Positions 21,867 to 33,497 are shown, counted from the first letter of the stretch. The stretch: DNA of 64,000 nt from Alnus glutinosa (GCF_958979055.1 NC_084887.1:22813044-22877043); one strand, 5' to 3'. Made by a program: numbers and translations. The notes: a model not told the origin generated them from the letters alone.

Positions 21867-23855
21867 GAGCACTTCCATCAGATTCCTTAAAATGCTTCAT
21901 TTCCCTATATTTAGGAAAAATCTCATAAAAAACACCAAAATTTGATCTCCAATAGACACCCTATTTTTACATATTTTGGTTGGGTAGCAACAGTGCTACC
22001 TAATGTATTGGGTAGCACTGTAGCTTCCCAATCAGTTTTTTTAATGAAAAAAATCAGTCTCTTTCTCTCACCTTCACGCATCCCCATTTCCACTTTCAGT
22101 TCCCTCCATCCGAAAATCAGCCTCGCGCCATACCATGAAACCATTCCTTTATCTCTCCTCTACCCTCATTCTTCACGCCTATACCCATGAAACCACTCTT
22201 TCTGCGCAGCGGGAGCGAGAGAGACGAGCAGCAGGTCTTGTGGTCCGGTGCTTGATGGTTGGCTGGAGCAGTGGTGACACCCAAAGCATAGGTACTGTAT
22301 CTCTCTCTCATGAAATTTCTACATCTATGGTTGCTGATTTTTGAGTAAAATCAGAGTAATGTTTTTTGGGTTTTCTGTTGAAAATACCACTCTGAAGTCT
22401 GAAGTCCCCCTACTCCATTCTCCAACCTCCAAGCTCTATGGCTCTTACCTCACTCCTAAGCCCGAAGCGCTCAATCAAATGGTACACTTTGTCCCTCTCT
22501 TTTCTCTTCCTCTCCAACGCATCCTCCTCCCTCTGTGGACGCCACCCCTTCTCGTCTCCCCCACAAGCCGAATGCCTGCCACCATTTCCACTCCTCCTGA
22601 GCGATGGGGGCCTTGGTTTGTTCATTTTGCCCCAACCCATTTCGTCTTTTTTGCAAAGTTCTACAAATTTTCTTTTAATTTTTGTGACATATATATTATA
22701 GGTAGATTGATAGATGCATTCATAAATTAGGACTTGTAATGTAAAGCGATGGTGTTGATTGGTAATGGGTTGGATAATTTGTTCTTGGCCGTGTGGTATT
22801 GAGCCGTGGTTGGGTTTTTTATTAGAAGCTTTGTTGTTGTGAATTTGGGTGTAGAAGCCGAGAGGTTTGTGCGTCTCGGTGAAGGATGGCAGAATTTAGA
22901 TCTTGTATATATACCCCTGTTCTGGAGATGTATCGGCCAAATACCCCTGTTCTAGAGATGTTCTTCCTGTTTACTTGCAATAATCTGGAATTGGATGATC
23001 TCGTTAGTTGAAGAACACCCTAAGCTTGCTCAGGAAAAAATATTTCTAGTGTTTTCTCAGTTTTATTTATTCTTCTGGTAAATCTTTTTGACATAATTTT
23101 TGGTGAAAATCAGTGGGGATTTCCGATAATTTTTCTGAGAAACTTTCAAAGGTAATTTTCGTGTGATTTATGTGGATTATTGTTGATTTACTTTGGGTAT
23201 TTTGGATTAATGATTTTTTGGTGTTGTTTTTCCCCTTTTTCCGGCCGATTGTGCGTGGGTTAGTCTGTGGATTATTTTTTGGTTGGGTTTCGGTGTTTCC
23301 GACCTTGTATGTGGGTTCTCTGTTCAGATTGTGTGTGTGTGTGTGTGTGTGTTTCAGTCAAGCCTTGTTTTGGATTGTGGATTTAGGTCCTTTTTTACCG
23401 ATTGTGTTGATTAAGTGATTAGAATTCCTGTTGGCCATATTCCATGCTCGATGGATAAAACCCGTGTGGGTGAAGATCAGCCTTGTTCCCTGTTTTGTGA
23501 AGTTTTGGCCGAATATTGCCCTCTGTTTTGATTTATGGATGTGTGTTAGCTCGGTGCTGTTTTAGGTGAGGTTTGATAAGATAATTTTGTGAATCGGTAA
23601 AAGTAACAACAATAGGCAACAAAAAGAAGAAGAAGAAGGAGAAGGAGCATAGCGTAGCCTCATGCCTATTCTTTGACTCTCCTATAGTGTATATTATATT
23701 CTTTCTGTCTTCCTCATCTATAGGTTTCTAACAAGCTAGGAGAGATGGGCTTCCAATTGAATGAATTGTTGCATACATATGGATGTACCCCACTTGCTTG
23801 AAAATAATCTTTATGTTTTTGCTTTTTTAGCTTCCTATTGTTTGGTATTCTACTC
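21867..23855. other. Left arm and leader of the Harbinger element
   Basis: Between the left terminus and the accessory gene. Contains short frames without recognisable family, a (GT)n run at 23332-23351 and an AAG-rich tract at 23625-23650. A near-duplicate AAATACCCCTGTTCT-type phrase occurs at 22911 and 22939. Probably leader and intron of the accessory gene's transcript (inference). Confidence 0.4.
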
Positions 23856-24850
23856 ATGGATTCACAAGATGAGAACCAAAGCTTCACTACACTCTTACAA
23901 TCGGGGTTGCAAAACTACCAAGAAATTCCATCTCAACCTAAAATGAAATCTACTAAAAAAACAAACTTCTTTATTGAAGAAGACATTCTACTAGTAAAGG
24001 CTTGGATCAATACTAGCACTAATCCAATTCAAGGGACTGATCAAAAAGGTAGCAAATTTTGGGATAGAATTTGGAAGGAGTATCATGAGAACAAGAAAGA
24101 AGACACAGTGGAACGTTCAGTTCATTCTTTATCTAATTGGTGGTCATCAATTCAAAAGTTTACAAACAAATTTTGTGGGTACTTGGCACAAGTTGAAACA
24201 AAGAATCCAAGTGGTACTACTGAGCAAGATAAGGTAAAAATGAATTGTTACTAGTAGAGTAAATTAACCTTATTTTTAGTTTGAAGATTCTAATTATTAT
24301 TATTTTTTTTCTTCAGATTAATTTGGCGTAGGATATGTACCGGGACGAATACTCTATTGGGTTTCAATTTGAACATTGTTGGAAATTGTTGAAGACCTTG
24401 CCGAAATGGAAGCAGTTGAAGCCAGTACTGAGAAAGAAATCCATAAGTCCTCCTCAACCTGTGATACATCTAGGTGATGACAATGATGATGAAAATGATA
24501 TTGTTGACTTGGAGAGACCTATAGGCAAGAAGGCCGCGAAAGAGAGAGAGAAAAAAATAAAGAGCAAAGATTGTGGAGATAAAGAGATTATGACAGAGGT
24601 TTTGACTGAATTAATGGAAGTGAAAAAAAGATCATATGAGGAGAGAATGAAAATTATTGATACGGCAAAAGAAGAGATTGTTCGTATTGAGAAACAAAAG
24701 CTTGAGATTGAACTTAGGAAAGAGGCAAGAGAACAAAAGAAAGAGGAAAGAGAAATTATGATGATGGATACAAGCTACTTGTCATCAATTCAGCTTGAAT
24801 GTATTCAATCTCTCCAAATGGAAATCATGCAGAAGCGTAGGACTAACTAG
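23856..24850 (+). pseudogene. Harbinger accessory protein: Myb/trihelix-like DNA-binding (ORF1), one stop codon
   Basis: Exons 23856-24233 and 24317-24850, GT-AG intron, phase 0. The first exon has the helix-turn-helix start FFIEEDILLVKAWINTST, then GTDQKGSKFWDRIWKEY, and a WW-containing third helix (SLSNWWSSIQKF): the 'glutathione transferase-like/No apical meristem-associated' proteins encoded by plant Harbingers and PIFs. The second exon has FEHCWKLLKTLPKW and a long charged C-terminal coiled coil (EERMKIIDTAKEEIVRIEKQ onward), typical of the NAM-associated C-terminal domain. In the family this protein binds the transposon ends and helps the transposase enter the nucleus. One break: TAG at 24329-24331, where the reading (INLA-stop-DMYRDEY) suggests a former CAG. 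Otherwise intact, about 304 residues. Confidence 0.8.
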
Positions 24851-25328
24851 TCATTGGTAATTGCCTACGTTTATATTTTAAATGAACTAATCATGTCATT
24901 GGCTTTTGTTCATGCCGTATATATTTTGTATTGGCTTTTTGTTTATGCCATTGGCTTTTTGTTTATACCCTTGGCTTTTTGTTGACTAGGAAAGACGAAA
25001 GGAAAATCTATTATAGATGGTTGTGACCTTGGCTTTTGTGAATGCTTGGGTTGCATAACTTGTGCAGCTATTGGGTAATTGTGAATACTTTGTGTAATTG
25101 TGACTATCCTCTTTGGACCTTTGGTTGGAATTGTGACTATTCTTATTGGAAATTTGATTTGGCAATTTTTGTGAAGTTCTTTTGTATATATTTTTAGCTT
25201 TGTGTTCTTTCTAAATGTCTTATATATGAGGTCTTGTATTCATTGGGATTGTTTATGCGATGGCAGATTTTTAGCTTTGTGTTTTTTCAAATGATGCAAA
25301 TTTATGTTTACTGTTGAGGAATTGTCTC

Positions 25329-26258
25329 AATGACATGTTTTTTACATAATCAAAAACCAATCTATGTATTTGTTTGCCATAATGAAAACCAACTCTCTAA
25401 GATTATGGCAAATGCTTGGGGATATCAGTTGGAGCCTTTTCTACTGTTATGGTATGCAAATAAAGCATGTGGATCTTCATGGTTGTTGGTGAATTGTTTC
25501 TCTCTGACATAATCTATGAAAGCTTTTAGGTTAAATAACAAGGTTGACTCATAAAAATATAAAATGGAAAATGGAAAAAGTAGAGATAATAGTTTATGGG
25601 ACGTTTTAGTAGGATTTCAATACATTTGCCCAAAGGAGTGCAATCTGATAGGCTACAGGCATAGTCAATATTTTCTGGCAAGTCCTCCAAATTCCTAGCA
25701 TCTGGGTTCAGAACACACCATCGTTTGAGCAAATATTCTATGCCTTCAACCGGAACCAGACCCTTATTCTATTACAAATCAACAATCCAGTTCAATGACA
25801 TGTTTTTACATAATCAAAAACCAATCTATGTATTTGTTTGCCATAATGAAAACCAACTCTCTAACATTATGGCAAATGCTTGGGGATATCAGTTGGAGCC
25901 TTTTCTACTGTTATGGTATGCAAATAAAGCATGTGGATCATCATGGCTGTTGGTGAATTGTTTCTCTCTGACATAATCTATGGAAGCTTTGAGGTTAAAT
26001 AATAAGGTTGACTCATAAAAATATAAAATGGAAAATGGAAACTAGAGATAATAGTTTATGGGACGTTTTAGTAGGATTTCAATACATTTGCGAGTGCAAT
26101 CTGATAGGCTACAAGCATAGTCGATATTTTCTGGCAGGTCCTCCAAATTCCTAGCACCTGGGTTCATAACACACCATCTTTTGAGCAAATATTCTATGCC
26201 TTCCACCGGAACCAGACCCTTATTCTATTGCAAACCAACAAATCCAGTTCATATTTGG
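25329..26258. repeat. 465-bp tandem duplication inside the Harbinger
   Basis: Copy 1 begins AATGACATGTTTTTTACATA at 25329 and copy 2 AATGACATGTTTTTACATAA at 25794. They remain closely similar to about 26258 (few substitutions, small indels), so the duplication is fairly recent relative to the element. Each copy includes one X8-domain piece of the captured glucanase gene plus about 230 bp of unknown origin. Confidence 0.85.
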
Positions 26259-26405
26259 GCTTTCCGTCAAACTCAAAGATCCTCTAGTGCCTTTCAAAAC
26301 TCCCAGGAGCAATGATTTTAGCATTCTCATCGATGAGACTGCACAGCTATATGTCAATTGTACCTTTCCTAAGTGGTGTTCCATTTCCGCTCAAACCATG
26401 TTGAA
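25615..26405 (-). pseudogene. Captured fragment of a GH17 beta-1,3-glucanase gene (with X8 domain start)
   Basis: The minus strand from 26400 reads LSGNGTPLRKGTIDI, stop, LCSLIDENAKIIAPGSFERH, stop, RIFEFDGKPKYELDL, then after a small shift [36 protein letters not shown] and LSDCT. This is the C-terminal end of the GH17 catalytic domain (GTPLRPG...DTYLFSLFDED...ERHWGIF..DGKPKY motif order) running into the cysteine-rich X8/CBM43 domain (WCV...NLDYAC...DC). Such enzymes cut callose (beta-1,3-glucan) in the cell wall. The X8 part occurs twice (25625-25760 and 26090-26228) because of the tandem duplication. Two stops sit at codons where Tyr and Trp are expected. It lies between the two Harbinger genes and shows no start, so it is a gene fragment picked up by the transposon. 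Confidence 0.75.
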
Positions 26406-26589
26406 AAAAGAAAAATAGAGGTTCAGTCCAAAACCCATGCATAAAAGAAAGATGATTAAGTGCCAGGTAATATACAACTAGAAAGCAACAAAATTCAAAT
26501 TACAAAATAAGTCAAGTTGACATAAATGCTTGGGGATATGATATTTTCCAAGCTAAATAAAAGGATACCAAATTTAGAGAGAACAATTC

Positions 26590-27882
26590 TTACGATTGGC
26601 TATGTATTTGCCATAAATGCTCGATGAGGTCTGACTGGAGTTGAGATTGTGTTTCTTGGTCTCTAATACGATGACAATTTTGCATGAAGTCCACAATTTC
26701 ATCTGTATATTCATGTGACGGTGGTTCGAGTGGAATATCAGTTATTTGCTCATAATTGAATTCATCTACTCCAAGATATAAATCTCGCTCATCCTCAACA
26801 ATCACGTTATGCAATATTATGCACCCCATCAAAATATCTTTAAGAAGTTCAGGTTGGTATAATCGTGCAGGTCCACGCACAATTGCAAATCGTGCTTGAA
26901 GCACTCCAAATGCTCGCTCTATGTCCTTTCTTGCGGGCTCTTGAGCTGCAGCAAAAATTTTTCTCTTGTTTCCTTGTGGAGCATGAATTGTTTTTACGAA
27001 TGTTGCCCACGAAGGATATATACCATCAGCGAGATAGTAACCCATTGTATAATCGTGACCATTGACTGAGTAGTTGATCGGAGGAGCACGCCCTTCAGTT
27101 AGATTGGCAAATACATTAGACCGTCCTAACACATTGATATCATTATGAGACCCATGTAACCCAAAAAATGCGTGCCATATCCAAAGATCATGAGATGCCA
27201 CAACTTCCAAAATAATTGTAGGTTCACGAATATGACCAAAATACATACCTCTTCAAGCATTTGGACAATTCTTCCACTTCCAATGCATGCAATCGATGCT
27301 TCCCAACATCCCTGGAAATCCACGGCTTTCACCTATTGCTAGCAATCTAGCAATGTCTTCTGGGTTTGGCGACCTCAAGTACTCAGCAGAAAAAATTGAA
27401 ACTACTGCTTTAACAAACCCTGTAAAGCTATCCATTGCAATCGTTTCTCCAATCCGCAAGTATTCATCCATAAAATCTATTGTTACTCCATAAGCGAGCA
27501 TCCTAATTGCGGTAGTCATCTTCTATAGAGAAGAATGTCCGAGCTTTTTAGCAGCATTTCTCCGTTGGACAAAATATCTGTCATGAGATATTATTGCGTC
27601 ATGAATGCGCATAAAAAGGTCACGGCACATACGAAACCTCATTCGAAATTTTTTGGGAGGAAATACTAGCGATTCTGCAAAATAATTGCGGAATAGGTTT
27701 TCTTCGCCTTGCAAAGAATTACGCCAAATGGTATTGTGGCGTAGACTAGAATTACACCGTGATCTGGATCCTCCTTCGCTATTCAATCGTTCTTTTACCA
27801 TAGCAAAAGTTAAAATTATTTCCAACTCATCAGAAGAAGAAGAATCATGTAGAAGGCTATCAAGTTCAAGAATATGATCCAT
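26590..27882 (-). pseudogene. PIF/Harbinger (HARBI1-type) DDE transposase, two stop codons
   Basis: A single 431-codon frame. N-terminal part MDHILELDSLLHD, then YFVQRRNAAKKLGHSSL and KMTTAIRMLAYGV (the HTH-like region), IARLLAIGESRGFPGMLGSI. DDE signature: D in SIDCMHWKW, D in GSHNDINVL and E in DIERAFGVLQARF, all present. Also ADGIYPSWATFVKT and LLKDILMGCIILHN, typical of the family. It should cut and paste the element at TWA sites. Two in-frame stops: TAG at 27520-27522 after GHSSL (family residue Gln, CAG) and TGA at 27247-27249 after NCPNA (family residue Trp, TGG). Otherwise the frame is complete. It faces the accessory gene across the captured GH17 fragment. Both stops are C-to-T type changes, as expected from methylated, silenced DNA. 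Confidence 0.9.
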
Positions 27883-29160
27883 AGAGGGAAAGGGTATTGA
27901 AATAGATTAAAATCAGTGAAAGAATACGAAATGTTTGGTTGTGAAATTGATGAAAATCAATAAGGCAATGCATCTATTTAAATTAAAAGAACACACAAGA
28001 AGAGATTGTGCTTCGTGTTGCAATTACAAATCATAAACGTAAATTGAATTTTCAACCGTTGCCAACAAGAAATCATAAATGGTCATTTAATAATTTACAA
28101 CCTTGCAAACAACAATCTGCCAACAATTTAATTCAAAGCCGTCCATTGCTATACGTGTTTCCTGTTGCAGCAAATTAGATTAAAAGTAGTTGGCAACATA
28201 TAAATGTTAGAAGGCAACATTTACTTCAATATTTAATGCAAATGTTGGAAGTCATTATTTAATATTGGAAGGCAAAACGTTTACTTCAATAGCAATTTTT
28301 TTTTTTTTTTTGGAGAGGACTTCAATAGCAGTTGACAACATATAAATGTTGTTGTCAAAGAACTTATTTAATGCAAATTTTCAATTTAATTGGTAGCAAT
28401 TAACATTTACTTATTTAATGCAAATTTTGACAATATTTACTTTATTTATTGTCTTCCAAAAATTTAATGCAAAATTAGACAAAGTTTAGGAAATAGCCAT
28501 TGCCAGCAAAAAAATTAATTAAATTTATTGGGTCCGTTAACTTTCATTCAAAATTTAAGCCAATTATTTAAATGGTCATTTAATAATTTTATGAATATAA
28601 AAACAAATGTATGAAGGGTTGGTTGAGAGTTAGTTGGAAGTTGGTTAGTACAAAAAATAGGAAAGAGAAAAAAAGAATAAAATAAGAGAGAGAAAGAATA
28701 TTTAATTGATATGAAAAAAATTAAGGAAATCTATTGTGGAGTGTTTTTTTTATAGGAAAGTAGAAAGTAGTTTTGTTCCCTAAATATAGTTTTATTCATC
28801 GTTTGCTTAGGAATATATGGGGCTTATAGTTCAAAGTGTTCAATTCAGTGAAAACCACACTATGAGTTGGGTGTTCATTTCAATTGTGAGTTCACATGAC
28901 GTTTTATAATTTGCTGGAATTTTACATGGACTTGGGTGCCTTAGCATATGCAACAATTCTATTGCAAAAAATTCCCGTTGTTTACACTAGTTTTTCCAAG
29001 AGAAACTTTAACAACTTGTATCTCATGAGTTTAGTTCGATCTATGTTATGCAGGATGTTTAATGATTTTCTACTCTTTTTTTTTTTTTTTTTTTGCTTCT
29101 TCTTAAACATGCATGTAATATAAAAGATCATTAACTTAATAAGTCCCATATCATTAACTT
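27883..29160. other. Harbinger right arm and inner CACTA sequence
   Basis: AT-rich, no gene. Repeated TGCAAAT/AATTTAATGC phrases at 28180-28480. Similarity to the Harbinger relatives ends near 28790; beyond that it should be CACTA DNA. Confidence 0.4.
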
Positions 29161-29164
29161 GTAC

Positions 29165-29577
29165 GCTAGAGACATGACGACGCGTATGTCCAGGCGCTCG
29201 GCAATAAGTCGGAGTACGTAGACAGAGTTCGGCAAGTTGGGCTAAATATTTGGCCTGTGCAGGAGTCCATACTCTCATACCATACACCCTCACAGCCACG
29301 ATCACAGAATCAAGGGCACGCCATCTTCTTGCAAGAAATGGTCACTTCTGAGATCGAGAAAGCACTTGAGGGTGAGCGGGCACAACAAAAGGCACAAATG
29401 GATGAAGCGTTGGTGGCACAGTCTCAGATTATGTCCCGTTTTAGCCAAATGGATTCATTGTGGCGTCAGTCATTATCCGTGCCCGGAGTCTCTAATGATA
29501 ACGCAGTGCTAGACAAAAATTCCAAACATCATATCAATGTAATATCGTCCATTGATAGCGGATTAGGTAATAATTAA
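29165..29577 (+). pseudogene. CACTA-associated Transposase_24-like C-terminal fragment
   Basis: The frame reads AYVQALGNKSEYVDRVRQVG, then IEKALEGERAQQKAQMDEA, QSQIMSRFSQMDSLWRQS, and ends at 29577. A 'G..SEYVRGLG'-like phrase followed by a glutamine-rich coiled coil is the usual layout of the plant Ptta/En/Spm accessory protein (Transposase_24) that CACTA elements encode. No convincing start or N-terminal domain precedes it, so it is called a fragment. Position within the CACTA right arm supports the call; family match is moderate. Confidence 0.5.
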
Positions 29578-30641
29578 TGGCTTTTTTTTATATGATTACG
29601 TTTGTTTAAATTCACGCGTTGCTTAATGCTTAGGACTTGATATGAGTCGATTATATTGTTTGCTAATTATGTTTATTTTATCACTCGCAGCTGCTACAGA
29701 AAATGCTGTGCAGTTACCCGGTTATGAAAATCTTGTTGACAACTGATATTAGGTAACATTTAGGGTTATTTTATTCCTGTATTGTAATCTGTATAATTTG
29801 TTATGAACCACTTGACAAAGATTGATTGTATATTTTGTTTGTTGAAACTTTTGTTTATGAATCTATGATATATATGTTTGTGATTGTTGATCATCGATAA
29901 AAATGCAAATTGTTGTGATTGTGTTGATCATGGATTGATGGAAATGTAATAGATTGTTGAAATTTTTGTTTTGATTTTTTAATATTTGTGGTTGTTGATT
30001 ATCAATAAAAAATGTAGGCTTGTTGTGATTGTGTTGATCATAAATTGATGGAAATGTAATAGAATGGATTGCAGAATGAAAATGTAAAAATACAGGCTTG
30101 TTGTGATTGGGTCTAGGATGGATTGCAGAACTTTTTTTTCAAAAAAAAAAAAAAATTACCTTAATTGACACGCCACTAAATCATAAATACTGACTCCCTG
30201 ATTACTAACCTTCTGGAAAGGTCACTAATCAAAGGTTACTACTGTTTAATGACATTTAAGACATCCTAAAGGGCTACTAAAACTAAGTTACAAAAATTAT
30301 GTATTTTTGTAGTGACATGGGTATTAGCAATCATATTCTATAAGCAATTTATATTTAGAAAATAATTTATTTATTTTATATAATTTAACATTTCAGGGTA
30401 GGAGTATTAGTTTTTGTTTAATTACGAAATTTTTTATATTACTTTTAATTCTAAGAACGAATTTAAGCCATTTTTTCAAACTATCATCATATAAAGATCT
30501 CAAACTTTGAAAATTAAATTAAAAAAAAAAAAACCAAGAACATCTTCAAATATTATGAATTATTCATATATACATACTCTAAATTAAGAAATAATTTGAT
30601 CTATTATGTATACAAAATAACTAATTCTAACAGGTTCTCTA
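29578..30641. other. CACTA right arm and short spacer
   Basis: T/G-rich DNA with repeated words such as TTGTGATTGTGTTGATCAT (29915 and 30020) and ATTGATGGAAATGTAATAGA, then the CACTA terminus at 30314 and 330 bp of AT-rich spacer before the LINE tail. Confidence 0.45.
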
Positions 30642-30659
30642 CTTTTTTTTTTTTTTTTT

Positions 30660-31822
30660 TTTGAGATAAAGATAATTTCATTGATCATGAATCTTCCTCT
30701 TGCTCCGCAAGTACAATATGTTGGATATAAAGGGCAGTCCTCCACCCAAAATTTATCTATCAATTGAGAAAGAGCAAATTTTGCCATACAATGAGCCACC
30801 ATGTTAGCATCCCTTTTAACATGATGAAAACTACAATGAACTAAACAAGAAAGGATGCTCTTAGTATCAGTGATTAGTTGTTCACAACCATTCCCACAAG
30901 AGCCCTCCTTCTTCAAATTTGCAATTACATTCAGGGAGTCACCTTCTAAGAGCACATTTTGGAGTCCTAGATCACACGCCAGTTGCACAGCATACCATAC
31001 GGCTATTGCTTCAGCAGTGAAAGGGTCTACAATGTAGGGAACAATCTTGGAGAGAGCTGCTACAAATACTCCACTATCATCTTGAATTACAACCCCAGCT
31101 CCCATGTTTTTCGTTGCTTTGTTCAAGACTGCATCCCAATTGATCTTCATGACACCCATATGGGGTTTATTCCATTTCACCCATATATTGCCTGGGAGGC
31201 TACGTTCAACCACCATAGTAGCAGTGGCTTCCTCAAAAGCTTCAAGAGAAGACTTTGCCACTTGTAAAACCTGCATAGGGGGCATGAAGAAGTCCTCAAA
31301 TACATAGGCATTACGCCTTAACCAAATCTGTCTTGCCACAGCAAGAGCAAAAATGAATTCAACCCCCGTCAGCTTCTTTAACCAACCTTCAATAAGACCC
31401 AAACCATCAGTAGGTTCAAGAGCCATATTCAGGACCCTTCGTGGGCATTCTTGCCAAATTGCTGTGGAGGAAGGACAACTCCAAAGAATGTGGTAGATGT
31501 TTTCTTCTTCCCTAAGATAGCAGGGGCACATAAGATTTTGGACTATTTTCTTTGAAGATAAAAGAACTTTGGTTGGAAGAATATTGTTACACACCTTCCA
31601 AACAAAGTGCTTCAAAACTAGTGGTGCTTGTAGGTTCCAAATAGCTTTCCAGATCTCTCCCGCCTGCCCTGTGGTGGAGCTCTCTCCCCTAGTTTGATTT
31701 CTGTGTTGCATCTCCAGGTGATAGGCACTCTTCACCGAGAAAAAACCATGTTTAGTACCCTGCCACACCACCTTATCCGAATGGCCTAGGGGGCTCAATA
31801 CAAGATTGCAGATTTGCCCCAC
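30660..31822 (-). pseudogene. LINE zinc-binding linker and RNase H domain
   Basis: One long frame. The zinc-binding (zf-RVT) part reads IWKAIWNLQAPLVLKHFVWK and CPCYLREEENIYHILWSCP. The RNase H part (RVT_3 type) shows the acidic residues in order: INWDAVLNK, AEAIAVWYAV, LLEGDSLNVI, and KRDANMVAHCMAKFA. It ends just before the poly(A). In this LINE clade RNase H removes the RNA strand after target-primed reverse transcription. This portion alone is intact in frame. Confidence 0.85.
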
Positions 31823-31964
31823 TTCCTATGGATTAAAAATAGTCTGAATTAATTCAAAATTCCACCACTGCGTCTGAGGATCAATAAGCTCACAAACTTG
31901 GGAATCACTTGCCAAAACTTGAAGAGGATGATGAATCAAAATGGGATTTGGGGAAGGAAGCCAT

Positions 31965-33497
31965 CTATCTCCCCAAATACGGATGAGCTCTCCATTTCCC
32001 ACTCTCCAATACTTCCCGAGCTTGAACTATGCTTCTCCACGCATAGGATGGCTTTCGCCCCATTTGAGCTTTCAAAAAATCCCCACCTGGATAATACTTT
32101 ACCTGCAAGATTTGAGCAACCAGTGAATTTGGGAAATTGAGCAAACGCCAACCTTGCTTAGTCAACAATACCTTGTTAAAGACTTCCAGATCCCTGAACC
32201 CCATTTTGCCTTGGTATTTTGAGATACTCATCCGCTTCCAACTCATCCATGGTACCCTTTTGCTCTCATAATTTTTTCCCCACAAAAACGACTCACCAAA
32301 GAATTGAGTGAGTTGCAAAGAGTCTTGGGCAACTGGAAAACACTCATGCTGTATGTGGGTATGGCTTGGATCACCGCTTTGATTAAAATCTCCTTACCCG
32401 CTTGAGAGAGGAACTTCTCTTTCCACCCATCCATCTTCTTGCGAACCCTGCTTTCAATACTAGCAAACGTCTTACTTTTGGAACGACCCACAAAGCTGGG
32501 AGTCCCAAATACTTTTCATAACTTGAAGTAGCAGAAATTCCAGTAGAGAACCTCAGGAAAGTTCTAAATTATGGTCTAGTATTTTTACTAAAAAATACCG
32601 TGGTCTTGTCTGAATTGAGCTTTTGGCTAGAAGCTTGCTCATACATTTTTAGGATCCATAGAAGATTCCCCCACTCTGTGAAATTTGCCCTGCAAAATAG
32701 GGGACTGTCATCGGCAAAAAACAAGTGACTAAGCCGAAGTCCCCTTGCTGAAAATGAAACTCTCGTAATTGTGCCAACCGTCTATGCCTTGACAAGCAAA
32801 GAGCTTAGTCCCTCTGCTACCAAAAGAAACAGGTAGGGGATAAAGGATCCCCCTATCTAAGCCCCCTGGATGGAATAATATTGCCATAAGGAGCGCCGTT
32901 CACCAACACCAAATAGGTTACACTAGTAACACAATGCATAATCAAAGATATCCAACCCTCTGCAAAACCCAATTGTCTCATTATTGCTTCAAGGAACGAC
33001 CATTCGACACGGTCGTAGGCCTTACTCATATCAAGTTTCACCGCCATATATCCTTTCTTGCCCTTCATGTGCGTATCCATAGAATGTGGCGCTTCATACG
33101 CCTCCAAAACATTATCGGTGATCTGCCGACCCGGAACAAAGACACTTTGGAATTGGGATATAATGGAGGGCAGCACCTGTTTCAGTCTATTTGCTAACAT
33201 TTTTGCAATTAACTTATAAATTACATTGCATAAACTAATAGGCCTAAACTCACTTACACATGAAGCTGTTGTAAGTTTAGGGATTAAAGCAATAAAAGTG
33301 GAATTAATAGACTGCTCAAACACACCAAAGTTCAGAAAATTCAGAATAGCTTTTCTAACCTTATTGCCAACAATCTGCCAATGTTTCTGGTAGAAACTTG
33401 CTCCAAAGCCATCTGGGCCTAGAGATTTGAGCAGGTGAATATGGGCTAAGGCTTGATCCATTTCGGTGAGACTCTGGGAGTTACCACACTGATACAT
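31965..33497 (-). pseudogene. LINE reverse transcriptase
   Basis: RT motifs in order: KSLGPDGFGASFYQKHW, FRPISLCNVIYKLIAK, QSVFVPGRQITDNVL, KLDMSKAYDRVEW. The catalytic YADD region falls in the broken stretch near 32700-32850. The thumb and connection follow in other frames (MDGWKEKFLSQAGKEILIK; ISKYQGKMGFRDLEVFNKVL). At least three breaks. Confidence 0.88.

Larger units (their letters stand above)
21867..28790. mobile_element. PIF/Harbinger element with both genes, nested in CACTA; right terminus missing
   Basis: Left end GAGCACTTCCATCAGATTCC, preceded by TAA (21864-21866), resembles the termini of the elements at 6775-7745 and 52749-53077. Inside are, in order, a Myb/SANT-like accessory gene (+), a captured GH17 gene fragment and a HARBI1-type transposase (-): the two-gene divergent set of plant PIF/Harbinger elements. 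The right flank (about 28690-28790: AATATTTAATTGATATG ... TTCCCTAAATATAG) aligns with the subterminal part of the two relatives, but similarity ends about 35 bp short of the expected GAGCATT end and no matching terminus or TAA was found. The right end has probably been lost, so this copy should be immobile even apart from its stop codons. Confidence 0.72.
21161..30314. mobile_element. CACTA (En/Spm-type) element, 9.2 kb, host of a nested Harbinger
   Basis: Left end CACTACAAAAAACTTTGC and right end, read inward, CACTACAAAAATACATAATT; both start with the CACTA hallmark and are flanked by the 3-bp duplication ACA (21158-21160 and 30315-30317), the size CACTA elements make. Subterminal TTTAGTGGCGTGTC occurs in both ends in inverted orientation (21189 region, and 30171 region as GACACGCCACTAAA). 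Its own coding content is reduced to a Transposase_24-like piece near the right end. No CACTA DDE transposase (Transposase_21) was seen, so it is not autonomous. Most of its length is a later Harbinger insertion (21867 to about 28790). Confidence 0.8.

Noticed and set aside
22341-22730. 129-residue frame in the Harbinger left arm
   Set aside because: No recognisable motif, no domain, and the region is best explained as transposon leader.
25330-25976. Two near-identical 60-83 residue frames
   Set aside because: They repeat only because of the 465-bp tandem duplication; no family and no start context support.
21161-30314. Autonomous CACTA transposon
   Set aside because: The only DDE transposase inside is of HARBI1 type; no CACTA transposase domain was seen.
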